Positions 1 to 5,667 of a stretch of 7,719 bases of DNA are shown here, in pieces (positions within the stretch are counted from its first letter, which is position 1; every line of letters starts with the position of its first letter). The notes under the pieces are model-generated. The model was not told the DNA's origin. It ran no database searches and was given only the letters and a program-made list of their open reading frames with translations. A program made the position numbers and the translations under genes. Source of the DNA: Flavobacteriales bacterium UBA1958 (lineage in GTDB: Bacteria; Bacteroidota; Bacteroidia; Flavobacteriales_D; Sanyastnellaceae); contig DDEI01000080.1 of NCBI GenBank assembly GCA_002336675.1, positions 1-7,719 on the forward strand, in the 5' to 3' direction.

Positions 1-578
1 GCTCTTTTACGATATTTCTTTTTCAGTGCACTCTTATATTCGTCAAAGGACTTCCAGTTTATATCGAGACAGAAAGATTCCTCTGTAGGGACATATATCC
101 ATGGGCGTTGAAAAAATCTTTTTTCTCCGCTCTTAAGGAGTATGTATTGCTGCTTAATCCCCTTTTTCTTTGTGATAGCGATTCCGGATTTAAGGAGAAA
201 TTCCGTTTTTTCTACTTCACTGTACAAGGTGTTAAATTTAAACCCTAACGCACCATCTAAGATTTTATCTCCACATAACAAAAGGCGAATATTTCTCATT
301 CCTGCTACGAATTTTATAGAAGAAATCAAATTTTTCACAAAACTAGAAACATCGAGAGAATTTTCTTGAAAAGTGAAAGTTACTTCTTCGAATAGGGCAA
401 CACCAGCTATCTTAGAATCTTTTCTGAAAATCACTGACCACAGTTTAGTGCCGAATCCTTTTCTGTGTTCTATGTTCTCTAACCCCAATACGGGGTGATT
501 ATCTCCCACGAAATCAGACCATTCAGATTTTTCTTTCTCTGAATTTAACGTTGTTATTTTAAATTGAAGGTTTGCCAT
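1..578 (-). CDS. Partial FemAB/GNAT-fold acyltransferase-like protein (N-terminal part)
   Basis: An open frame runs without a stop from the ATG at 578-576 to the left edge, giving 192 complete codons; the C-terminus and stop lie outside the window. The visible protein starts MANLQFKITTLNSEKEKSEW. Near the break it has an aromatic, charged segment (FQRPWIYVP, then SFDEYKSALKKKYRKR). The pattern of an aspartate and tyrosine followed by a basic K-K-x-R-K-R helix recalls FemAB-like and CelD/BioF2-like proteins of the GNAT fold, which transfer acyl or aminoacyl groups during cell-envelope synthesis. That assignment is inference from a short motif; the substrate cannot be told. No signal peptide or membrane segment is seen. 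The next in-frame codon upstream that blocks extension is a TAA at about 641, and there is no other ATG, so this start is the natural one. It is divergent from the DCC gene. Confidence 0.6.
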   Translation of the reverse strand, partial: MANLQFKITTLNSEKEKSEWSDFVGDNHPVLGLENIEHRKGFGTKLWSVIFRKDSKIAGVALFEEVTFTFQENSLDVSSFVKNLISSIKFVAGMRNIRLLLCGDKILDGALGFKFNTLYSEVEKTEFLLKSGIAITKKKGIKQQYILLKSGEKRFFQRPWIYVPTEESFCLDINWKSFDEYKSALKKKYRKR

Positions 579-589
579 GTTGGTTGTGT

Positions 590-597
590 CAAAAATA
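590..597 (-). promoter_or_regulatory. Bacteroidota -7 box for the acyltransferase-like gene
   Basis: Read on the minus strand the bases are TATTTTTG, a full match to the TAnnTTTG consensus of the Bacteroidota primary sigma factor. The box ends 11 nt before the ATG at 578, so the 5' leader would be only a few bases long. I see no good -33 TTTG partner, so the call rests on the -7 box and its position. Confidence 0.45.
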
Positions 598-622
598 GTG
601 ACCTTCCAATCACGGAAATCTG

Positions 623-630
623 TTACTTTG
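623..630 (+). promoter_or_regulatory. Possible -7 box for the DCC/acetyltransferase operon
   Basis: TTACTTTG differs from TAnnTTTG at one fixed position. It lies 18 nt before the TTG start at 649, followed by an A/T-rich leader typical of Bacteroidota initiation regions. It sits back to back with the minus-strand box at 590-597, so the two promoters would share about 40 bp. Confidence 0.3.
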
Positions 631-648
631 TAAATAAATTATAAAAAA

Positions 649-1041
649 TTGGAAGGCAGAATTGTATTTATCGATGGGTATTGTGTGCTTTGTAATAAGC
701 TGGCCAATTATATCCTCAAAAAGAATGGAGATAAGTCCATTTCTGTGGCCTCTCTTCAAGGTAAAACAGCAGAGAAAATTCTACCTAAAGGGAAATTAGA
801 GTCATTGGACAGTGTTCTTTATTGGAGAAATGAGATGTTATATGATAAAAGCTCTGCCGCACTTCATGTGATCTCAGATTTAGGAGGATGGAGGAGTTTG
901 CTGAAAATTCTTTTTGTTTTCCCGAAATTTTTTAGAGATTACGCATATGATAAAATTGCTAAGCGCAGGTATGAGTGGTTCGGGAAAAACAATTCCTGTG
1001 AGCTGCCACATGAATCTACTAAAACCAGAGTTTTAGACTAA
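649..1041 (+). CDS. DCC-family (YuxK-like) thiol-disulfide oxidoreductase-like protein
   Basis: This 130-residue protein belongs to the DCC family (PF04134), named for its conserved Asp-x-x-Cys-x-x-Cys pattern. Here it reads IDGYCVLC, with D9, C12 and C15. The C-terminal half has the other family hallmarks: the K-S-x-A-x-x-x-V stretch near residues 67-75 (KSSAALHVI), then GGW, a hydrophobic FVFPKFFRD segment and an R-Y-x-W-F-G motif near the end. The family has a thioredoxin-like CxxC, but its substrate is generally unknown. The start is probably the TTG at 649, because an in-frame TAA at 631-633 blocks extension and no ATG or GTG precedes the conserved core. There is no Shine-Dalgarno sequence. 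The stop TAA shares its last base with the ATG of the following acetyltransferase gene, so the two are almost certainly co-translated. The family call is firm; the function is not. Confidence 0.85.
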   Translation: MEGRIVFIDGYCVLCNKLANYILKKNGDKSISVASLQGKTAEKILPKGKLESLDSVLYWRNEMLYDKSSAALHVISDLGGWRSLLKILFVFPKFFRDYAYDKIAKRRYEWFGKNNSCELPHESTKTRVLD

Positions 1042-1526
1042 TGATTCGACCCGCTCTTACTTCTGATTTACCTCAGCTTCTAGAAATTTTGAATGCTGCT
1101 ATTCTTAACTCGACAGCCCTATATGAATACGAGACTTGGAGTCTAGAGAAAATGTCTGTTTGGCATGAATCCAGAATATCGGAAGGTTTTCCAGTAATCG
1201 TTTTTGAGGAAGAAAATAAAGCGGCAGGATATGCCACTTTTGGTTCATTTAGAAAAAGAGTAGCCTACAGATTCACTGTCGAACATTCCGTATATATCCA
1301 CGAAAATCACAGAGCTCAAGGCATGGGAAAGGAATTGTTGACTGAACTCATTAGTCTGGCCATATCTCATGGAGCAAGGTCAATGATAGGTTTGGTGGAT
1401 GCGACAAATACAAGAAGTATTACTTTTCATAAACAGCAAGGGTTTCATCAAGCGGGACTATTAAGAGAGGTAGGGTACAAATTTGACAAATGGTTGGATG
1501 TAGCTTTATTGCAACGCATGCTGTGA
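1041..1526 (+). CDS. GNAT N-acetyltransferase, phosphinothricin / methionine sulfoximine type
   Basis: The 161-residue length matches the single-domain PAT/MddA-type GNAT enzymes, which acetylate the amino group of phosphinothricin, methionine sulfoximine or related amino acids using acetyl-CoA. The N-terminus has the typical IRPALTSDLPQLLEILNAAI stretch. The strand 'AAGYATFGSFR' (61-71) is followed by EHSVYIHENHRAQGMG: E81 is in the place of the family's proposed catalytic glutamate, and R91-x-x-G94-x-G96 is the acetyl-CoA pyrophosphate loop. N123 and the helix after it (SITFHKQQGF) complete motif B, and GYKFDKWLDV is the characteristic PAT C-terminus. The ATG overlaps the DCC stop by one base (TAATG), indicating translational coupling. 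The family call is secure; the actual substrate is inference, since many members act on unknown amino acids or amines. The protein is cytoplasmic. Confidence 0.88.
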   Translation: MIRPALTSDLPQLLEILNAAILNSTALYEYETWSLEKMSVWHESRISEGFPVIVFEEENKAAGYATFGSFRKRVAYRFTVEHSVYIHENHRAQGMGKELLTELISLAISHGARSMIGLVDATNTRSITFHKQQGFHQAGLLREVGYKFDKWLDVALLQRML

Positions 1527-1529
1527 CTT

Positions 1530-1608
1530 TAAATTTTCGATAATCAAAACTAGCTTCGCTGTAGCATTTTCTATGTCAGCATCTACTCTTTGTTTTTATC
1601 GAAATTTA
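1530..1608. repeat. Imperfect inverted repeat downstream of the acetyltransferase
   Basis: The left arm at 1530-1543 (TAAATTTTCGATAA) and the right arm at 1596-1608 (TTATCGAAATTTA) are reverse complements apart from one T. Pairing can continue inward (AAAAC with GTTTT) after a two-base bulge, giving a stem of about 17 bp around a loop of roughly 45 nt. It begins 3 nt after the acetyltransferase stop. It lacks a U-tract, so it is not a standard terminator; it could protect the mRNA 3' end or be a small dispersed palindromic element. The rest of the spacer to 1754 holds a short palindrome (1662-1671) before six T's and no gene. Confidence 0.5.
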
Positions 1609-1754
1609 GAATTGGATTCTTTCAGATAAAGTATGTGTTGGTTCATTCAGGAATTATTTCACTGATATCAGATTTTTTAGCTGGCTAGCGTTGTTTGCCG
1701 GCTTTCCCTTTTCGGCGGAAATTAGAGTGTTAATGACAAAGAGATAAATGTTTT

Positions 1755-2498
1755 TCAGCTAGTTGAAGCTCTAACCGCATTAATATCAAATATTAAATCA
1801 GGATTCTCTTCGAAGGCAGTCCCAATGACGATTAGGTTGGCACCAGCAGCATAAGCCGCATCGGCTTGTTCAGGAGTTTTAATTCCGCCACCTACTATTA
1901 AAGGAGCCGAAACAGACCGGCGTACCGCAGAAATCATTTCTGGAGAAACTGGTTTAGCAGCTCCTGATCCGCCATCTAGGTAAAACATTTTTTGTCCCAG
2001 CATTTCAGCAGCCAGAGCCGTGGAAGCGGCTATTTCAGGCTTGTCATAAGGTAGTGGTTGCGTTCCAGATATGTAAGAAGCAGTAGTGCTTTTACCACAG
2101 TCTACTAGCATGTATCCAGTAGAAATAGTCTCCAGTCCATACTGCTTAATTAATGGAGCAGCTATCACATGCTGTCCTATAAGAAGCTCCGCATTCCTTC
2201 CAGAAATTAGAGAAAGAAATAAAACAGCATCAGCACCTTTTCTCAGCTGAACCGGGCTTCCTGGAAATAAGACACTAGGAATAGAACTGAGCGCTTTAAT
2301 ATCCTTGAAGCACGCGTTCAGGTGGTCTTCAGTCATCAAGCTTCCTCCCACTAAAAACAGGTTTACACCACATTGAGCAGCCATAGATATAATCTGCTTT
2401 CTCCTTTTTGGATCAGCCAGTTTATCAGGGTCTAACAGAACCGCCAAGCCTTGCTTTTTAGCTGACTGAATAGATGTTATGTGGTTATAAACGTTCAC
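1755..2498 (-). CDS. pcrB: Geranylgeranylglyceryl phosphate synthase family protein (PcrB/GGGPS, group II type)
   Basis: The enzyme joins a polyprenyl diphosphate to sn-glycerol-1-phosphate, forming the ether bond of archaeal-type lipids. The 247 residues cover the whole TIM-barrel. LLDPDK (21-26) has the family's Mg/substrate aspartates, and FLVGGS (48-53) begins the phosphate-binding part. FPGSP (78-82), SLISGRN (96-102), STGYMLVDCGKST (126-138), YLDGGSGA (173-180) and the phosphate loops VGGGIKTPEQA (202-212) and IGTAFE (225-230) follow. Length and the FLSLISGRN and GYMLVDCG blocks suit the group II bacteroidete enzymes, reported to make geranylgeranylglyceryl phosphate, rather than Bacillus PcrB, which uses heptaprenyl diphosphate. 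Chain length here is inferred. The start is GTG; the N-terminus MNVYNHI aligns with where relatives begin. It lies 42 bp behind the hydrolase stop, so co-transcription is likely, but it has its own TACATTTG box. Confidence 0.9.
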   Translation of the reverse strand: MNVYNHITSIQSAKKQGLAVLLDPDKLADPKRRKQIISMAAQCGVNLFLVGGSLMTEDHLNACFKDIKALSSIPSVLFPGSPVQLRKGADAVLFLSLISGRNAELLIGQHVIAAPLIKQYGLETISTGYMLVDCGKSTTASYISGTQPLPYDKPEIAASTALAAEMLGQKMFYLDGGSGAAKPVSPEMISAVRRSVSAPLIVGGGIKTPEQADAAYAAGANLIVIGTAFEENPDLIFDINAVRASTS

Positions 2499-2503
2499 AG
2501 AAG

Positions 2504-2511
2504 CAAATGTA
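2504..2511 (-). promoter_or_regulatory. -7 box directly before the GGGPS start
   Basis: The minus strand reads TACATTTG, a full TAnnTTTG match. It ends exactly 5 nt before the GTG at 2498, so transcription would begin at or next to the start codon. It sits in the 42-bp gap after the hydrolase gene, suggesting an internal promoter. No clear -33 element is visible. Confidence 0.45.
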
Positions 2512-2540
2512 CAAGATTAGGACGGTTTAGTGCTGAAAAG

Positions 2541-3362
2541 TTATTTGAACCACAGATTATTGTCCTTAATGAAAATGGCAGTCGAATTATTTAATATCAC
2601 ATGCCCCTTGTTCAATAGATGTAAAGTTGCCAATGATTTATTAGAAAGTCTTTCCATGAATCTCTGTGCTAAGCTATGATGAATCACTCTATCGTGTTCT
2701 CCAAATATGAACGTAATGGAGATTTCGTGCTTTTCTAATCCACGTTGCAATGCGTTTAAGTCAGGAAGAAAATGCCTGTACACTCGATGCGCATCATACA
2801 CCTGTTCCCTTCTCGTTTTGTCACCCACATGATAATGCACGAATTTATTTAAGCGAAGAGGGAGTAATTTATAATTAGTGAGCCTATCTGCAAAGTTTAA
2901 AAAAGCCTGAGGCTTTCTAATCACTCCTCTGTATGTCCATCTGCCCAGAGCGGAGAGGCTGAGAAACTCATAGAATCTATTCCTTTTAAAACCATCAGGA
3001 GAAAACAGCAGCAGATATTTCACCTTTTCGGGAAAAAGGTTTACCGTTTCCAGTAGCACCTTTCCTCCTAGGCTGTATGCCATCATAGAAAATTTTTCAT
3101 GCCCTAAATGAGTTAAAAATTCCATTAGCATACCTTTCCATTCAGTCTTAGAAAGCCCATTAAAATTCTTAGGCTTACTATTCCCATGGGAAAACAAATC
3201 CACTGAAACCAGTTTTTGATGAGGTTCCAACAAAGAATGAAAATCCTCAAAAGCAAAACGATCCATCCCAAACCCATGAAAAGCAAGAATCAAATTTTCA
3301 CCAGAACCTATTTGAGCATAGCTCATGGTGTAATCATTATATGAGAATAATTGGTTTTTCAC
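2541..3362 (-). CDS. Alpha/beta hydrolase
   Basis: This 273-residue protein has the complete alpha/beta-hydrolase core. HGFG (29-32) forms the oxyanion-hole loop, and D55 with the SHG at 58-60 marks the following strand and turn. The nucleophile elbow is AYSLGG with Ser97. The predicted acid is Asp224 in FGEHDRVI, and the base is His254 in NKGHVILN. The cap region between roughly residues 125 and 205 is rich in Arg, Lys and Tyr. The elbow has Ala where the classic GxSxG has its first Gly, which is tolerated in the family. Substrate is unknown: esterase, lipase or C-C hydrolase are all possible. No signal peptide is seen. The start is GTG; the next in-frame candidate is ATG at 3326 (residue 13), but the N-terminal residues form the expected first strands. 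It is upstream of the GGGPS gene, so a lipid-related role is possible but only inferred. Confidence 0.82.
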   Translation of the reverse strand: MKNQLFSYNDYTMSYAQIGSGENLILAFHGFGMDRFAFEDFHSLLEPHQKLVSVDLFSHGNSKPKNFNGLSKTEWKGMLMEFLTHLGHEKFSMMAYSLGGKVLLETVNLFPEKVKYLLLFSPDGFKRNRFYEFLSLSALGRWTYRGVIRKPQAFLNFADRLTNYKLLPLRLNKFVHYHVGDKTRREQVYDAHRVYRHFLPDLNALQRGLEKHEISITFIFGEHDRVIHHSLAQRFMERLSNKSLATLHLLNKGHVILNNSTAIFIKDNNLWFK

Positions 3363-3367
3363 CTCGG

Positions 3368-3375
3368 CAAAGGTA
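3368..3375 (-). promoter_or_regulatory. -7 box directly before the hydrolase start
   Basis: The minus strand reads TACCTTTG, a full TAnnTTTG match. It ends 5 nt before the GTG at 3362, the same spacing as before the GGGPS gene. A usual start site for this promoter type would fall at or beside the GTG, implying a leaderless or nearly leaderless mRNA. Confidence 0.5.
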
Positions 3376-3582
3376 CTGGTCGTTTTGATTCGAAATTTGA
3401 AATTATTTAGTCCGTTGGTTATTAGTTTTATGAGTAAATGTTCTTTGATCTATTGCCAGTTTATTCCGCAAAAGAACAGACATTTTGTAAGCAGAAAACC
3501 ACGTGAAACAATTGGTAGAAGATGAGAAGAGCTTTTTGGTCAAGATAGTCTTGGAGTAATTTGAAAGTCAATAATTTAGAGT
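3376..3582. other. Spacer between divergent hydrolase and lpdA, left part
   Basis: No gene, RNA or mobile element is recognisable here. Only very short open frames occur, for example 18 codons from the GTG in CACGTG near 3502, with no supporting signal. The stretch TTCGAAATTTGAAATT near 3390 is low-complexity and resembles the right arm of the inverted repeat near 1600. The remainder of the spacer is the 7-bp array and the lpdA promoter. Confidence 0.5.
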
Positions 3583-3708
3583 TGGCTTATTATTGAGTCT
3601 TATCTCTTAAATCTTAAGTGTTGAATCTTCTGTCTAACGCCCAGAATCTAAAATATAATCCTATGATAAATAATTTCAAATTTCAATTCTCGAATATCAA
3701 ATTAATAA
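3583..3708. repeat. Degenerate 7-bp tandem repeat array upstream of lpdA
   Basis: Cut into sevens from 3597, the sequence keeps one phase for 16 units: GTCTTAT, CTCTTAA, ATCTTAA, GTGTTGA, ATCTTCT, GTCTAAC, and so on to TTTCAAA, TTTCAAT, TCTCGAA, TATCAAA, TTAATAA. By eye the second position is T in 11 of 16 units and the sixth is A in 12 of 16. One or two weaker units precede (TTATTGA at 3590). The approximate consensus is NTCTWAA, or TTWAGAN on the other strand. The array stops one base before the TAGCTTTG promoter box, so it fills the -33 and upstream region of lpdA. Confidence 0.6.
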
Positions 3709-3709
3709 A

Positions 3710-3717
3710 TAGCTTTG
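3710..3717 (+). promoter_or_regulatory. -7 box of the lpdA promoter
   Basis: TAGCTTTG is a full match to TAnnTTTG. It ends 23 nt before the lpdA ATG, leaving an A-rich leader of about 15-18 nt without a Shine-Dalgarno sequence, which is normal for Bacteroidota. No TTTG is found at the expected -33 distance, where the 7-bp array lies instead. Confidence 0.55.
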
Positions 3718-3740
3718 CAATGCAAAAAAATTAGAAGCAC

Positions 3741-5129
3741 ATGAAATACGATGTAATAGTTTTAGGTACGGGCCCTGGTGGATATGTAACTGCGATTAGA
3801 GCTTCGCAGCTAGGTTTAAAAGTAGCTGTGGTAGAGAAAGAATCACTCGGTGGAGTTTGTCTTAATTGGGGATGTATACCTACCAAGGCACTTTTGAAAA
3901 GTGCCAATGTGTTTGATTATATCAATCACGCTGCTGATTATGGAATAGAGGTGAAAGAAGCTAAGCATGATTTCGGTGCGGTGGTAAAGAGAAGTAGAGG
4001 AGTAGCTGAAGGAATGAGTGGTGGAGTGAAATTCCTCATGAAAAAGAATAAGATAGACGTGATTATGGGAACTGGAAAAATAGCTCCAGGAAAAAAAATC
4101 ATGGTTACCGATGATAAAGAAAAGACTACAGAGTATTCTGCAGACCACATAATTATAGCCACAGGTGCTCGGTCTAGAGTACTTCCTAACCTTCCGCAGG
4201 ATGGTAAGAAAATCATGGGGTATAGAGAAGCGATGACGCTTCCAAAGCAGCCTAAGAAAATGGTAGTTGTAGGTTCAGGTGCGATAGGTGTAGAGTTCGC
4301 TTATTTCTATAACGCCATGGGAACTGAGGTAACGGTGGTGGAATACATGGACAGAATAGTTCCCGTAGAAGATGTTGACGTAAGTAAGCAGTTAGAAAAA
4401 AGCTTCAAGAAAGCTGGAGTGAATATTATGACTAGCTCAGAGGTAACGTCAGTAGATACTTCAGGCGCTGGATGTATGGTTACTATAAAAACTAAGAAAG
4501 GAGAAGAGAAGATAGAGGCAGATGTTGTTCTTTCGGCTGTAGGTGTGATTTCTAATGTAGAAAATATAGGTCTTGAAGACGTGGGAATAATCGTGGAGAA
4601 AGGGAAGATTCAGGTAAATGATTTTTACCAAACGAATATGCCTGGATATTATGCTATAGGAGACTGCGTTCCTGGTCAATCCTTAGCTCACGTTGCTTCA
4701 GCAGAAGGTATCACTTGTGTGGAAAAAATAGCAGGTCAAAGCCCAGAGGCGATTAACTACAATAACATCCCAGGATGTACTTATTGTATGCCAGAAGTAG
4801 CGTCTGTTGGATATACAGAGCAGGCTGCTAAAGATGCAGGTTATGAAGTGAAAATTGGTAAATTTCCATTCTCAGCTTCTGGTAAAGCATCAGCATCAGG
4901 TCATAAAGAAGGATTTGTTAAGTTAGTATTCGATGCTAAATATGGTGAACTTTTAGGAGGTCACATGATAGGAGCTAACGTAACTGAACTGATAGCTGAA
5001 ATAGTGGCCATGAGAAAATTAGAAACGACAGGACACGAAATCATCAAAACCATTCACCCGCACCCTACATTGAGTGAGGCTATAATGGAAGCTGCGGCAG
5101 TGGCCTATGATGAGGTTATTCATTTGTAA
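3741..5129 (+). CDS. lpdA: Dihydrolipoyl dehydrogenase (E3)
   Basis: E3 reoxidises the dihydrolipoyl arms of the pyruvate, 2-oxoglutarate and branched-chain oxo-acid dehydrogenase complexes and of glycine cleavage, passing electrons through FAD to NAD+ in the cytoplasm. The 462 residues are a normal full length. GTGPGG (9-14) is the FAD-binding Rossmann loop, and GGVCLNWGCIPTK (37-49) holds the redox disulfide C40-C45. ATGAR (140-144) and GSGAIG (178-183), the second in the NAD-binding domain, follow. AIGD (305-308) is the second FAD contact, and HPHPTLSE (439-446) gives the catalytic His441-Glu446 pair contributed across the dimer. No E1 or E2 gene is adjacent, so this is a stand-alone lpdA, perhaps shared by several complexes. 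It is preceded by its own promoter. No good terminator follows directly; the nearest is at 5462-5491. The assignment is very secure. Confidence 0.97.
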   Translation: MKYDVIVLGTGPGGYVTAIRASQLGLKVAVVEKESLGGVCLNWGCIPTKALLKSANVFDYINHAADYGIEVKEAKHDFGAVVKRSRGVAEGMSGGVKFLMKKNKIDVIMGTGKIAPGKKIMVTDDKEKTTEYSADHIIIATGARSRVLPNLPQDGKKIMGYREAMTLPKQPKKMVVVGSGAIGVEFAYFYNAMGTEVTVVEYMDRIVPVEDVDVSKQLEKSFKKAGVNIMTSSEVTSVDTSGAGCMVTIKTKKGEEKIEADVVLSAVGVISNVENIGLEDVGIIVEKGKIQVNDFYQTNMPGYYAIGDCVPGQSLAHVASAEGITCVEKIAGQSPEAINYNNIPGCTYCMPEVASVGYTEQAAKDAGYEVKIGKFPFSASGKASASGHKEGFVKLVFDAKYGELLGGHMIGANVTELIAEIVAMRKLETTGHEIIKTIHPHPTLSEAIMEAAAVAYDEVIHL

Positions 5130-5283
5130 ATCGAAGCTTCATAAAGCTAGTGTTTGATTAGGGATTTCACCTCAGCACATGGCACTGCGTAAAGGTAAGG
5201 TCGGTTTAGTTCTCTCCTATTTCTACACTCTTTTCTCAACACTTATTGAACATGGTTATCGGTAAATTGAGAAACCAAGATTC

Positions 5284-5493
5284 ATGAGTCATGAAAACCC
5301 TTTTCTTGTAGAAAAAGAATTAGTTTCCTTGTTATTATTCCTTTTGGAAGAGCTTTCAAGGGAAAGGCAACGTCAGATTAATTTGGTTTTTATGCGAGGA
5401 ATTGCTGTTATGCTAGGGAGCAGTTATAAAGAGAAAACAAGAATTGTATTCAGCAATGATGCAGTCTCAAAAATGTTTGAGACTGATTTTTGA
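5284..5493 (+). CDS. Doubtful small hypothetical protein
   Basis: A 69-codon ATG frame in the gap between convergent lpdA and the cysteine desulfurase. I do not recognise the protein. It begins with a leucine- and glutamate-rich stretch (residues 10-25) that could form an amphipathic helix, then a basic patch RERQRQ, and has no signal peptide. The same frame is open from 5158 except for one TAA at 5263-5265, so it might be the tail of a decayed gene or one of two small ORFs; the upstream part would be a 28-codon ORF, 5179-5265. There is no clear promoter or ribosome site. Its last ten codons coincide with a strong terminator hairpin, which is unusual for a real gene. A chance ORF in a 3' UTR is a fair alternative. 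Confidence 0.28.
   Translation: MSHENPFLVEKELVSLLLFLLEELSRERQRQINLVFMRGIAVMLGSSYKEKTRIVFSNDAVSKMFETDF
5462..5491 (+). terminator. Intrinsic terminator
   Basis: CAGTCTCAAA (5462-5471) and TTTGAGACTG (5476-5485) form a perfect 10-bp stem with a 4-nt AATG loop, followed after one A by five T's. Polarity is plus: on the other strand no T-run follows the stem. It would end transcripts from lpdA (about 330 nt downstream of its stop) or from a separate small transcription unit. The stem has only 4 G-C pairs per arm, so strength is moderate. Confidence 0.7.
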
Positions 5494-5667
5494 CGAGTCA
5501 CACCAAAACACATTGTAATAATAGATGGCACAGTAACTCTATTTAATAGGGTATAATATTTGCAGCTTAAGTAGTTCTGAATACAAATATTAATAATGAA
5601 ACTATTTAATTTTTTTAAGTGGTTTTTTTATGCCGTATAATAAGAGCAGCGCTGCCGAGTATTAGAG
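5494..5667. other. AT-rich spacer after the terminator
   Basis: No confident gene. It contains an 8-bp inverted repeat (AATATTTG at 5555-5562, CAAATATT at 5584-5591), a repeated CTATTTAAT near 5540 and 5602, and two runs of seven T's. A 14-codon ORF (5596-5640, MKLFNFFKWFFYAV) follows the inverted repeat. A perfect palindrome GCAGCGCTGC (5646-5655) lies 12 nt past the desulfurase stop. No U-tract follows it on the minus strand, so it is not a clear terminator. Confidence 0.4.

Noticed and set aside
142..369. 75-codon plus-strand ORF
   Set aside because: It lies antisense within a continuous minus-strand frame (578 to 1) whose translation looks like a real protein; the plus-strand product has no recognisable features.
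1662..1680. Palindrome CTGATATCAG followed by six T's as a terminator
   Set aside because: A palindrome without a spacer can form only about a 3-bp stem with a 4-nt loop, too weak for an intrinsic terminator.
3500..3557. 18-codon ORF from the GTG within CACGTG
   Set aside because: Very short, no promoter box or conserved feature, and an in-frame stop lies just upstream.
3843..4679. Three minus-strand ORFs of 72-101 codons inside lpdA
   Set aside because: All are antisense shadows of the fully conserved lpdA coding sequence.
5135..5148. AGCTT-CATA-AAGCT hairpin as the lpdA terminator
   Set aside because: Only five base pairs and no T-run afterwards.
5646..5655. Palindrome GCAGCGCTGC as the desulfurase terminator
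   Set aside because: Stem limited to about 3 bp and no U-tract on the minus strand; possibly a chance palindrome.
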